DNA of 64,000 nucleotides from Caproicibacter fermentans (GTDB lineage Bacteria > Bacillota > Clostridia > Oscillospirales > Acutalibacteraceae): NCBI RefSeq assembly GCF_009746625.1, contig NZ_VWXL01000014.1:186001-250000 (forward strand). Direction: 5' to 3'. The notes beneath the pieces were generated by a model. It saw only the letters and a program-made list of their open reading frames with translations. It was not told the origin of the DNA and ran no database searches. A program made the translations under genes and the position numbers. This document shows positions 8,629 to 16,098 of this stretch, piece by piece. Position 1 is the first letter of the stretch. Every line of letters begins with the position of its first letter.

Positions 8629-10803
8629 ATGACGACGAATTTACCGCGCTACCTGAACGAGAAGCTGAGTTTTGAAGAAAGGGCCGGGGACCTTGTCTCG
8701 CGCCTGACACTGGAAGAAAAGATCTCCCAGATGCAGTATGAGTCTCCGGCGATTGAACGTCTCGGGATACCGAGTTACAACTGGTGGTCGGAGGCGCTGC
8801 ACGGGGTCGCGAGGGCGGGGGTGGCCACGGTGTTTCCGCAGGCGATCGGAATCGCCGCAACCTTCGATGAGCGTCTGGTTCAAAAAATGGCGGACTTGAT
8901 TTCCACCGAGGGCAGGGCGAAATACCATGAATACCAGCGTAAGGGCGACCATGATATTTTTAAGGGACTGACGTTCTGGTCGCCCACCATTAATATTTTT
9001 CGCGATCCGCGCTGGGGGCGCGGGCAGGAGACCTACGGCGAAGATCCCTGCCTCACCTCCCGGCTTTGCGTCTCTTTTATCCGGGGCATTCAGGGCAATC
9101 ATTCCAAATATCTGAAAGCGGCCGCCTGCGCCAAGCATTTTGCCGCTTACAGCGGCCCGGAGGACGAACGCCACAGCTTTAACGCGGAGGTTTCCCAAAA
9201 GGATTTGTGGGAAACCTACCTGCCCGCTTTTGAGGCGGCGGTCTGCGAAGCGGGAACGGAAGGCGTGATGGGAGCTTACAACAGGCTGAACGGCGAGCCC
9301 TGCTGCGGCAGCAGGACCCTTCTGACTGAAATCCTTCGGGACGAATGGGGCTTTAAAGGCTACACCACGTCGGACTGCTGGGCGATCAAGGATTTTCACG
9401 AGGCGCATCGGGTGACGCAAAATATTGAGGAGTCTTCCGCCCTTGCGCTGAAAAACGGCTGCGACCTCAACTGCGGCTGCGCGTTTGCCAGCCTGGTCAA
9501 AGCGCACCGCGCCGGATTGGTGACGGAACAGCAGATCGACGGGGCGGTTTATCGCCTCATGCTGACCAGAATGCGTCTGGGGATGTTCGACAAAGCGGAG
9601 CACGTGCCTTACGCCTCGATTCCATACGAAAAAAACGATTGTGAAGAGCATCGGGAGTTTTCCGAACAAACGGCGGAAAAGTCGCTGGTGCTGCTGCGCA
9701 ACCGGAACGGAATCCTTCCTTTGGACAGAGAGCGGCTCCGTTCCATCGCCGTAATCGGCCCCAATGCCGACAGCCGGACCGCTCTGCTCGGGAACTATTT
9801 CGGGACTCCGTCCGAATCCGTAACGGTGCTGGAAGGGATCCGTCGGTCTGCCGGCCCGGGAACGAGGATCTATTACGCGGAGGGCTGCCATCTTTATCAA
9901 AACAGCATGAGCCGTCTCTCGTGGAAGAACGATCGTCTGGCGGAGGCGGTCTCCGCCGCGGAGCGGGCGGACGTGGCCATCGTCTGCCTGGGATTGGACG
10001 CCAGCCTTGAAGGGGAGGAAGGCGACACCTCGAATGAGTTTTCCTCCGGCGACCGGCCAAACCTGAAACTGCCGGGCAATCAGGAGACGCTCCTGAAAGC
10101 CGTGCGGGCCACGGGCACGCCCGTCGTGGTCGTGCTGCTGTCCGGCAGCGCGCTCGCGGTCGGCTGGGCGGACGAACACGCCGACGCGATTTTGCAGGCC
10201 TGGTACCCCGGTTCTCAGGGCGGAAGGGCAGTCGCATCCCTGCTGTTCGGCGACTTTTCTCCCGCGGGAAGGCTGCCCGTGACCTTTTATCGCTCCGATG
10301 ACGACCTGCCGGATTTCAAAGATTATTCCATGGAGAACAGGACTTACCGCTTTTTTCATGGAACCCCCCTGTATCCGTTCGGATACGGCCTGAGCTATAC
10401 CACATTTTCTTATGAGCGGCCGGTCGTGGAAAAAGAAATTTCAGTCGGTTCCGACGCCGAAGTTACCTCGTGGGTTCGAAATACCGGAACACGGGAATCG
10501 GACGAGGTCGTCCAGGCGTATCTGCGGGATCTGAAGGCAAGCGTACGGGTCCCGAGGCATCAACTGGTCGGATTCCAAAGAATCCATTTAAAGCCGGGAG
10601 AGAAGGCACAGGTGAAGTTTATCATTTCCGCGCGCCAGATGGCGCTGATCGACAACAGCGGAAACTGTATCCTGGAGCCGGGGGAATTCCGCGTTTTCGT
10701 GGGCGGAAGCCAGCCGGACGAACGGAGTGCCGAACTTTTGGGGGCGGCCGTGCCCTCGGCTGTCTTTACGGTGACGGGCTCCCCTTTGAAAATGCGAAGG
10801 TAA
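8629..10803 (+). CDS. Family 3 glycoside hydrolase (beta-glucosidase/beta-xylosidase)
   Basis: Retaining glycosidase of 724 aa without a signal peptide, so it acts in the cytoplasm on imported oligosaccharides. The N-terminal TIM-barrel begins LTLEEKISQM and contains YNWWSEALHGVAR and the nucleophile motif TSDCWAI (Asp about 249). The second domain carries SLEGEEGDTSNEF, whose glutamates (461-464) are the likely acid/base region, and a C-terminal fibronectin III-like domain follows PFGYGLSYTTF (about residue 583). The overall layout is nearest to beta-xylosidase/beta-glucosidase members. Start with GGAGG seven bases upstream. Substrate linkage cannot be read from sequence alone. Confidence 0.92.
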   Translation: MTTNLPRYLNEKLSFEERAGDLVSRLTLEEKISQMQYESPAIERLGIPSYNWWSEALHGVARAGVATVFPQAIGIAATFDERLVQKMADLISTEGRAKYHEYQRKGDHDIFKGLTFWSPTINIFRDPRWGRGQETYGEDPCLTSRLCVSFIRGIQGNHSKYLKAAACAKHFAAYSGPEDERHSFNAEVSQKDLWETYLPAFEAAVCEAGTEGVMGAYNRLNGEPCCGSRTLLTEILRDEWGFKGYTTSDCWAIKDFHEAHRVTQNIEESSALALKNGCDLNCGCAFASLVKAHRAGLVTEQQIDGAVYRLMLTRMRLGMFDKAEHVPYASIPYEKNDCEEHREFSEQTAEKSLVLLRNRNGILPLDRERLRSIAVIGPNADSRTALLGNYFGTPSESVTVLEGIRRSAGPGTRIYYAEGCHLYQNSMSRLSWKNDRLAEAVSAAERADVAIVCLGLDASLEGEEGDTSNEFSSGDRPNLKLPGNQETLLKAVRATGTPVVVVLLSGSALAVGWADEHADAILQAWYPGSQGGRAVASLLFGDFSPAGRLPVTFYRSDDDLPDFKDYSMENRTYRFFHGTPLYPFGYGLSYTTFSYERPVVEKEISVGSDAEVTSWVRNTGTRESDEVVQAYLRDLKASVRVPRHQLVGFQRIHLKPGEKAQVKFIISARQMALIDNSGNCILEPGEFRVFVGGSQPDERSAELLGAAVPSAVFTVTGSPLKMRR

Positions 10804-10950
10804 TTGCCGCCAAACGGATGGGGCGTTTCAAGGCGGCAAACGACGAACGACCGTCAAAATCCATGTTTTCAGTAAAAAATCTAAATAAGGAAAAACCGGG
10901 AAGAAAAGTTACATTTTTCGGTTTGCACGAGCATTTATTAGTTTTAAGCC

Positions 10951-10979
10951 TTGATTTTCTTAATTAAATATGCTATTAT
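10951..10979 (+). promoter_or_regulatory. Promoter upstream of amt
   Basis: -35 TTGATT (10951-10956), spacer of exactly 17, -10 TATTAT (10974-10979). Expected start near 10986, only about 20 bases before the terminator stem. Confidence 0.7.
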
Positions 10980-11007
10980 GCCTCTATTGTATTTGTTTGG
11001 CAATGAG

Positions 11008-11048
11008 GCCGGCAATTCCTTTTCGGGGATTGCCGGCTTTCTTTTTTA
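11008..11048 (+). terminator. Rho-independent terminator in the amt leader
   Basis: 12-bp stem GCCGGCAATTCC / GGGATTGCCGGC (one G-T pair, six-base loop) followed by TTTCTTTTTT. It could end the hydrolase transcript, but its place between the strong promoter at 10951-10979 and amt also makes it a candidate attenuator. Confidence 0.85.
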
Positions 11049-11112
11049 ATGCTGGCCGGTCGGATAGCGCTTATCTCCGGCTGCGGGAAACGGAAGATGG
11101 AGGATGTTTTGA

Positions 11113-12345
11113 ATGAATCACGGGGACGCGGCATGGATGCTGACAAGCTCGGCGCTGGTTTTATTGATGACGCCGGCTCTTGCTTTGTTTTATTCCGGGA
11201 TGACCAAACGAAAGAACACGGTAAACACCATTATGAGCTGCGTTTTCACGATGGGGCTTTCTGCGGTGCTTTGGATTTTAGTTGGATTTTCCTTGTCTTT
11301 CAGCGGGGATCTCGGCGGTGTGACCGGCAATCTTCGGTGGGCCGGCATGGATTTCAACACGCTTTCCGATTCGTCCTATCCCCCCAACACGCTGATTTTC
11401 GCGATCTTTCAAATGATGTTCGCGGTGATTACCCCTTCGCTGATTGTAGGGGCTATTGTTGAGCGGATGCGCTTTTCCTCGCTGTTTTTATTTGTCGCGG
11501 TCTGGTCGTTTCTGGTCTATTTCCCAATGGCGCATATGGTTTGGGGCGGGGGATTCCTGATGAAAATCGGCTCGGTCGATTTTGCGGGAGGCAACGTGGT
11601 TCACATTACCTCAGGCGTGAGCGCGCTGATTCTTTCCATTGTTTTAGGCAAGCGGAAAAATTACGGAAAAATATCCTACCACCCGCACAATGTTCCTTTT
11701 GTTTTTCTGGGCGCGGCGCTTCTCTGGTTCGGATGGTTCGGGTTTAACGCCGGAAGCGCCGGGGCGGCAAACGCGCTGGCGGCTCACGCATTTATGACAA
11801 CGAATACCTCCGCGGCCGCCGCGATGCTGTCCTGGATTTTTATTGAGAAGTACAAAGACGGAGCCCCTACTCTGGTGGGCGCCTCCACGGGTCTGGTGGT
11901 CGGGCTGGTCGCGATCACACCGGGTTCCGGCTTTGTGCCGGTTTGGGCTTCCCTTGTCATCGGCGCGCTGGCAAGCCCGATTTCCTATTTCTTTATTTCC
12001 GTCGTTAAGAAACGGTTCGGGTATGACGACGCGCTCGATGTGTTTGGATGCCACGGGATCGGCGGAATTTGGGGCGGCATTGCGACGGGCCTGTTCGCGC
12101 AAAGTTCCATCAATTCTTCCGCAAAGTGGAACGGCTTGTTTTTCGGCAGCACGGAACTGTTTCTTCGGCAGATCGCCGCGATCGGTGTGGCGATCGGATT
12201 TGCCGTTGTCGGAACGCTCCTCGCTACCGCGATTGCAAAGCTGGTGACAAAGGGTCTCCGCGTCTCGGAAAAGGAAGAGGCGATTGGCCTGGACATTACG
12301 GAACACGGGGAACCGGCTTATCCGGCTTTCAACGGAATGGATTGA
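11113..12345 (+). CDS. amt: Ammonium transporter Amt
   Basis: Membrane channel of 410 aa with eleven predicted segments that conducts ammonia/ammonium. Family motifs: LTSSALVLLMTPALALFYSG at the N-terminus (residues 9-28), the twin-His region (FDVFGCHGIGGIWGG-like, here DVFGCHGIGGIWGG near 309) and GWFGFNAGSAGAANALAAHA near 204. Start ATG with GGAGGATG upstream. It is followed after 16 bases by a PII gene, the standard amtB-glnK pair in which PII plugs the channel when nitrogen is sufficient. Expression is probably set by the leader terminator upstream. Confidence 0.95.
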   Translation: MNHGDAAWMLTSSALVLLMTPALALFYSGMTKRKNTVNTIMSCVFTMGLSAVLWILVGFSLSFSGDLGGVTGNLRWAGMDFNTLSDSSYPPNTLIFAIFQMMFAVITPSLIVGAIVERMRFSSLFLFVAVWSFLVYFPMAHMVWGGGFLMKIGSVDFAGGNVVHITSGVSALILSIVLGKRKNYGKISYHPHNVPFVFLGAALLWFGWFGFNAGSAGAANALAAHAFMTTNTSAAAAMLSWIFIEKYKDGAPTLVGASTGLVVGLVAITPGSGFVPVWASLVIGALASPISYFFISVVKKRFGYDDALDVFGCHGIGGIWGGIATGLFAQSSINSSAKWNGLFFGSTELFLRQIAAIGVAIGFAVVGTLLATAIAKLVTKGLRVSEKEEAIGLDITEHGEPAYPAFNGMD

Positions 12346-12361
12346 TCGGAGAAGGATTGGA

Positions 12362-12703
12362 ATGAAGAAGATTGAAGCATATATTCGCCCGGAACAGCTC
12401 GAGGATGTGAAGGTAGCTTTAAAATCGATGAATGTCAACGGAATCAGCGTGACTCAAATCATGGGCTCCGGCTGTCAGCGCGGTTACCGCGAGTTTATTC
12501 GGGGAACGGAAGTCGATTATAATTTTCTTAAGAAGATTAAAATCGAGCTGGTCGTGCCGGATTCCCGCTTGGAAGAGATTCTGGGCAAAATCATCGAGAC
12601 GGCGAAAACCGGAAAGATCGGCGATGGTAAAATATTCATCTCGGAAATATCGGACGCGATCCGGATTCGTACCGGCGAACGCGGCGAGTCGACGGTCCGC
12701 TGA
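12362..12703 (+). CDS. PII nitrogen regulatory protein (GlnK/GlnB family)
   Basis: Trimeric signalling protein of 113 aa that binds ATP/ADP and 2-oxoglutarate and controls Amt. It begins MKKIEAYIRPEQLEDVKVAL; Gln39 of the 2-oxoglutarate site is present and the B-loop reads TGKIGDGKIF. The T-loop is unusual: at position 51, where many PII proteins have the uridylylated Tyr, this one has Val (RGTEVDYNF), so covalent uridylylation is not expected at that site. Start with GGAGAAGG upstream, in operon with amt. Confidence 0.93.
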   Translation: MKKIEAYIRPEQLEDVKVALKSMNVNGISVTQIMGSGCQRGYREFIRGTEVDYNFLKKIKIELVVPDSRLEEILGKIIETAKTGKIGDGKIFISEISDAIRIRTGERGESTVR

Positions 12704-12754
12704 AAAGAGGGTATATCCGCAGTCATCAACAGATCGCCGCAGATTTCCAAAAGA

Positions 12755-12792
12755 AACAGAGCGGCCCGCGCATCGCCTCGGGCCGCTCTGTT
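12755..12792. terminator. Bidirectional terminator after the PII gene
   Basis: Perfect 14-bp stem AACAGAGCGGCCCG / CGGGCCGCTCTGTT with a ten-base loop, between convergent genes. ATTTGT follows on the plus strand. Confidence 0.8.
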
Positions 12793-12843
12793 ATTTGTAA
12801 TCGGGAAAAGAACCGAGTATCCTGATTTTCGTTCTTTGATCCT

Positions 12844-13476
12844 TTACCGCATGAGTTCCAAAACCTCTTTGATGCTGTCGATTTTCTTCGTATCCACCGG
12901 AACGTTTCCAAAGCCGTACGCTGCGTAGACAAATGGGATTCCGGCCGCCGCAGCCGCGTCGCGGTCGCCCTGCGTATCGCCGATGTAGACCGCGTCTTTC
13001 AGACCGTTTCGCTCCATCAGCAGCCGGATGTTTTCACCCTTGCTTTTGCCCGTGTTCCCAAACGATTCAAAATCGGAAATATAACGCTGCGTTTCGCTCT
13101 TTTTAAGGAACAGTTCGATGTATCCGCTCTGGCAGTTGCTTACGATGAAGAGGCGGTGGTCTTTGGAAAGCTGTTCAATCGTTTCTTTGGTGCCGGGATA
13201 AAGCAGGTTTTCCGTGTTTTTCTCCAGGGCCTCCTGCTCGTTTTTGCAGCACTGACGAATCAGCAGGTTTTTTGTGTGCGAATCCGCTTCCCGGAACAGA
13301 TCGTCCGCGATGACGTCCATGGATTTGCCGAATTCTTTTTTCAAAACAGCCGGCGTGATTTCCGCGAAGGTTCCTCCGATTTCCCGGACTGCCCTGGCCC
13401 ATGCGGCTGCGACTACTTTTGTGGAATCCCATAGAGTTCCGTCAATATCAAAAATAATATTCATGCTAAAACCCAT
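12844..13476 (-). CDS. HAD-family phosphatase (phosphoglycolate phosphatase-like)
   Basis: Cytoplasmic hydrolase of 210 aa of the haloacid dehalogenase superfamily. Motif I is FDIDGTLWD (nucleophile Asp near residue 9), motif II is FIVSNCQSG near 111, and motif IV is IGDTQGDRDAA near 168. The cap is a small helical domain (subfamily I). ATG 13476 and ATG 13464 (MNIIFDIDG) are both possible starts; the second matches the usual family length. Substrate cannot be assigned. It is expressed from its own promoter (13504-13532), and no functional link with its neighbours is visible. Confidence 0.85.
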   Translation of the reverse strand: MGFSMNIIFDIDGTLWDSTKVVAAAWARAVREIGGTFAEITPAVLKKEFGKSMDVIADDLFREADSHTKNLLIRQCCKNEQEALEKNTENLLYPGTKETIEQLSKDHRLFIVSNCQSGYIELFLKKSETQRYISDFESFGNTGKSKGENIRLLMERNGLKDAVYIGDTQGDRDAAAAAGIPFVYAAYGFGNVPVDTKKIDSIKEVLELMR

Positions 13477-13503
13477 TCCTGTTTTTTTATTGTTAGTAGT
13501 ATA

Positions 13504-13532
13504 ATAATAAAATAGAATGTCCGTTTGGTCAA
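13504..13532 (-). promoter_or_regulatory. Promoter of the HAD phosphatase gene
   Basis: On the minus strand: -35 TTGACC (13532-13527), spacer of 17, -10 TATTAT (13509-13504). Confidence 0.65.
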
Positions 13533-13596
13533 TACCCGGCGGATGCTTGTCCGCCGAATTTGCCGGAAACCGCCGGTTTTTTACAGGAGGAAGTCA

Positions 13597-14136
13597 TTGA
13601 ATCAGATTGCTTACAAGCAGCTTTCCCAAAGGGAGATTACCGCTTCGCTGTTCCGGAAATTCAACCGTTACCAGGAAGTGAAACGCTGCTGGAGGAAGGA
13701 AGACGGCGTATGGGTTCTGAAAAACATATCTTTTACGGAGCAATGGAGCGATGAGGATTATGCTTTTTTGGTGTCCTGCCTGCGAAACACAGTACATATG
13801 GGCGGCAAAGTAGCGGGCGCGTTCGACGGGTGCCGTCTGATTGGATTTTCCTCCGTCGAAAGAGAACCGTTCGGGTCATCGCTGCAATATTTGCAGTTAT
13901 CCAGTCTGCATGTATCCTGCGAGTCACGCGGCTGCGGAGTCGGCAGAAGCCTCTTCCGGAAAGCCTGTGAGAGCGCAAAGAGCCTTGGCGCAAAAAAGCT
14001 CTATCTCTCCGCGCACTCATCCGAAGAATCACAGGCGTTTTATCGCCGGATGGGCTGTACGGAGGCGGAAGAATACAATCAAAAGCTCGCGGATGCCGAA
14101 CCCTGCGACTGCCAAATGGAATTTCTTCTCACTTAA
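13597..14136 (+). CDS. GNAT-family N-acetyltransferase
   Basis: Acetyl-CoA-dependent acetyltransferase of 179 aa. The GNAT core is at residues 90-160: LQLSSLHVSCESRGCGVGRS (motif A, acetyl-CoA loop) and AKKLYLSAHSSEESQAFYRR (motif B). Start choice: TTG at 13597, six bases after a perfect AGGAGG; an ATG at 13525 lies upstream without a ribosome site. The substrate is unknown. The neighbouring minus-strand gene encodes a PseG-like protein, and PseG pathways include a GNAT enzyme (PseH), but this protein is not recognisably PseH, so the link is weak. Confidence 0.85.
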   Translation: MNQIAYKQLSQREITASLFRKFNRYQEVKRCWRKEDGVWVLKNISFTEQWSDEDYAFLVSCLRNTVHMGGKVAGAFDGCRLIGFSSVEREPFGSSLQYLQLSSLHVSCESRGCGVGRSLFRKACESAKSLGAKKLYLSAHSSEESQAFYRRMGCTEAEEYNQKLADAEPCDCQMEFLLT

Positions 14137-14163
14137 AAGTTTAGGCAGGACGGAAGAAACCCG

Positions 14164-15183
14164 TTAATTCAGCTTCAGAATTTCTTCCGCGATCCTTTGG
14201 CTGCCGAATCCGTCGAGATACGAATTCATCCGCACGGCCGTTTCCCTTCGCAGGGAATTGTTTTCCGTCAGGCTTTTCAGGCGAGCCGTGATGCGAAACA
14301 GACAGGCGCCATAATTGCTGATGAGGTCGCCGGCGTAAGCGGTGATGCGGTCAAAATGGAACTGCTTTCCGCATTCGGACTGTTCCGCCGTCAGGGCAAA
14401 GCACACGGTGGGCGTCCCGCAGGCGCACAGCTCATACAAGTGCATGCCGCAGGCCGATACGGCGGCGTCACAGTTTCTCATCACGGCCGCCATATTTTCG
14501 GGATTTGCAACAAGCTCCACATTCCGCAGCCGTGACGCCTGCTTTTCGAGAGAAGAAATTCCACGGTTTAGGAATTCCGCTGCGAGAATAAAGTTTAAAT
14601 TCGGAAAAGCGGAGGAAAGGTCTTCGGCAAGCCTTCCGACAGGACTCGTTTCGGCCGCTCCCCCTACGGGCATCAATATATTTTTCACCCGGTCACGGAC
14701 AATGGGGCGCAATTCGCGAAATTCTTTTCGCAGCGGCAGATACCGGACGCCTAAAAGCAGTTTCGTGCTGCATGCGCAATATGCTTCCGAATAAAAATCG
14801 ATGCGGCAGGCGTTGCTGTAATTGATCAGCAAATGAATTCCCGGAAAAACCTGCTCCTGCGTTCCAAGATAAATCAGCTTGGCGGCATGGTTCAGCGATT
14901 CAAAATAACCGGCGGAGATACGGGGAAGATCGACCAGAAGTTTCGCGGCTTTTTCCTTTTTCAAAAGAGGAACCAGGCGTTCCGCCTCGGATTCCGGGCT
15001 GCTGAGGTGATCTAAAACGATGGCTTGGAATCCGCTCCGTCCGATCGGCTCCGCCATGTCCGGACCCGTTAGCAGGAATACAGAGCATTCCCCGCGCCGG
15101 CGGAGCTCTTCCGCAATTGCAAGACATCCGGTCAGGCGCTCCGGGGCGGTTCCATGATCCGCGTCGGTTCTGATATACAGCAT
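14164..15183 (-). CDS. PseG-like UDP-sugar hydrolase / GT28-type protein
   Basis: Protein of 339 aa with the two-domain GT-B fold of PseG, which removes UDP in pseudaminic acid synthesis. Visible similarity: N-terminal IRTDA...LTGCLAIAEELRRRG and C-terminal AVSACGMHLYELCACGTPTV, the UDP-binding part. Odd point: PseG proteins have a conserved Gly-His in the N-terminal loop (GTGHxMRC); here the loop reads HGTAPERLTGC, so the catalytic-type His is lost or shifted. Start: ATG 15183 after AGAGGATA. No other pseudaminic acid genes are nearby. It may be a divergent sugar nucleotide enzyme or a PseG-related glycosyltransferase. Confidence 0.6.
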   Translation of the reverse strand: MLYIRTDADHGTAPERLTGCLAIAEELRRRGECSVFLLTGPDMAEPIGRSGFQAIVLDHLSSPESEAERLVPLLKKEKAAKLLVDLPRISAGYFESLNHAAKLIYLGTQEQVFPGIHLLINYSNACRIDFYSEAYCACSTKLLLGVRYLPLRKEFRELRPIVRDRVKNILMPVGGAAETSPVGRLAEDLSSAFPNLNFILAAEFLNRGISSLEKQASRLRNVELVANPENMAAVMRNCDAAVSACGMHLYELCACGTPTVCFALTAEQSECGKQFHFDRITAYAGDLISNYGACLFRITARLKSLTENNSLRRETAVRMNSYLDGFGSQRIAEEILKLN

Positions 15184-15403
15184 ATTATCCTCTTTTCTGC
15201 TCCGTTCAGGATTTTGGCAAAGATCGCTGAGCAGTACCCTGATCTGATGGGGATTGTCTATCCATTCATATTCCGAGAACCCGCGGGATATTCGCGCCTG
15301 CATTTGATTACGGCTCGGCACCCCGGCAGCGGTGTTTTCGCCCGTTTTTCCGGGAGGAAGATCAGGCCGGCCTAAGAAAAGCTAACTTTTTAACCGAATG
15401 CAC

Positions 15404-15432
15404 TTGACTTTTTGAGTTAGCAGAGGTAAACT
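15404..15432 (+). promoter_or_regulatory. Promoter of the feo operon
   Basis: -35 TTGACT (15404-15409), spacer of 17, -10 TAAACT (15427-15432). The palindromic box at 15442-15459 lies just at and after the expected transcription start, a repressing position. Confidence 0.65.
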
Positions 15433-15441
15433 ATATGCATA

Positions 15442-15459
15442 GGTTAGCATATGCTTACC
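15442..15459. promoter_or_regulatory. DtxR/IdeR-like iron box 1
   Basis: GGTTAGCATATGCTTACC, an 18-base palindrome with one mismatch pair. Its TTAG...CTNA pattern resembles sites of DtxR/IdeR-type iron repressors. It shares TTAG..TATGCT.ACCAA with box 2 before feoB. Confidence 0.6.
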
Positions 15460-15505
15460 AAATACAGAAGCACAACGGGCAGTTGGATTTAACGGAGGTA
15501 ACGGC

Positions 15506-15784
15506 ATGAATATGGAGCAGACGGTTTTAAGAGAACGAATTGGAAACAAGGCTGCGGGTTTTTCGGGGGTTATGCCTTTAAACATGGTTCGCCCGGGGCA
15601 AGTGGTATCGGTTCATTCCATACGCGGCAGGGATGAAACCCGGCGCTTTCTTGCAAGCCTGGGCTTTGTGTCGGATGCGGCGGTCACCGTCGTTACGGAG
15701 CTTGGAGGAAACATTATTGTGAATGTCAAAGGAACCCGCGTTGCAATCAGCAGGGCGATGGCGGGCCGCGTTTATGTCGGCTGA
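15506..15784 (+). CDS. feoA: FeoA-domain protein (first copy)
   Basis: Small cytoplasmic SH3-like protein of 92 aa that assists FeoB in ferrous iron uptake. The FeoA fold covers residues 22-92: LNMVRPGQVVSVHSIRG, then LASLGFVSDAAVTVV and VNVKGTRVAISRAMAGRVYV. It carries a 20-residue N-terminal extension not found in the second copy. Start ATG with GGAGGTAAC upstream. First gene of the feo operon. Confidence 0.9.
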   Translation: MNMEQTVLRERIGNKAAGFSGVMPLNMVRPGQVVSVHSIRGRDETRRFLASLGFVSDAAVTVVTELGGNIIVNVKGTRVAISRAMAGRVYVG

Positions 15785-15811
15785 TGAATCAGTGGTAAGG
15801 GGGAAAATCGA

Positions 15812-16036
15812 ATGAAAACCTTGAAGGACGCAAAGCGCGGTCAAACGGTGACGGTTGCTAAATTGACGGGGACCGGAGCGCTAAAGCGCAGAATTATGGA
15901 TATGGGAATTACAAAAGGCGCGGAAATTCTGATTCGCAAGGTGGCACCGCTGGGCGACCCGATTGAGGTGAATGTTCGGGGCTACGAGCTTTCCATCCGC
16001 AAGTCGGAAGCGGAAAACATTCTTGTGGCGGAATGA
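15812..16036 (+). CDS. feoA: FeoA ferrous iron transport protein (second copy)
   Basis: Minimal FeoA of 74 aa: LKDAKRGQTVTVAKLTG, MDMGITKGAEILIRKVAPLG and NVRGYELSIRKSEAENILV are all classic. It lies 27 bases after the first FeoA gene and 62 bases before feoB. Two FeoA genes before one feoB is a common Clostridia layout. Ribosome site AAGGGGG upstream. Confidence 0.93.
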   Translation: MKTLKDAKRGQTVTVAKLTGTGALKRRIMDMGITKGAEILIRKVAPLGDPIEVNVRGYELSIRKSEAENILVAE

Positions 16037-16063
16037 GGAAAAGGTGTTTTTTTCTATGCGCTA

Positions 16064-16079
16064 GTTAGTGTATGCTAAC
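16064..16079. promoter_or_regulatory. DtxR/IdeR-like iron box 2
   Basis: GTTAGTGTATGCTAAC, an inverted repeat GTTAG-N6-CTAAC just before the feoB ribosome site. It resembles box 1 at 15442-15459 and suggests separate iron control of feoB. No clear promoter was found next to it. Confidence 0.55.
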
Positions 16080-16098
16080 CAATTAAGGAGGTAAATTG

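Larger units (their letters stand above)
10804..11112 (+). promoter_or_regulatory. Hydrolase 3' end and amt leader region
   Basis: 309 bases without a gene. It holds a T-less hairpin right after the hydrolase stop (TTGCCGCC...GGCGGCAA, 10804-10839), a strong promoter (10951-10979), a full terminator (11008-11048) and the amt ribosome site. The order promoter, terminator, gene suggests that amt expression depends on terminator read-through. Confidence 0.6.
15184..15505. promoter_or_regulatory. Upstream region of the feo operon
   Basis: 322 bases between divergent genes. The left half shows no gene or structure I can name. The right part holds the feo promoter (15404-15432) and GTTAG/CTAAC-type half sites (GCTAAC at 15381-15386, GTTAGC at 15416-15421) leading to a full palindromic box at 15442-15459. 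Confidence 0.6.

Noticed and set aside
8641-10359. Long minus-strand frame opposite the family 3 hydrolase
   Set aside because: Shadow frame; the opposite strand encodes clear glycosidase motifs throughout.
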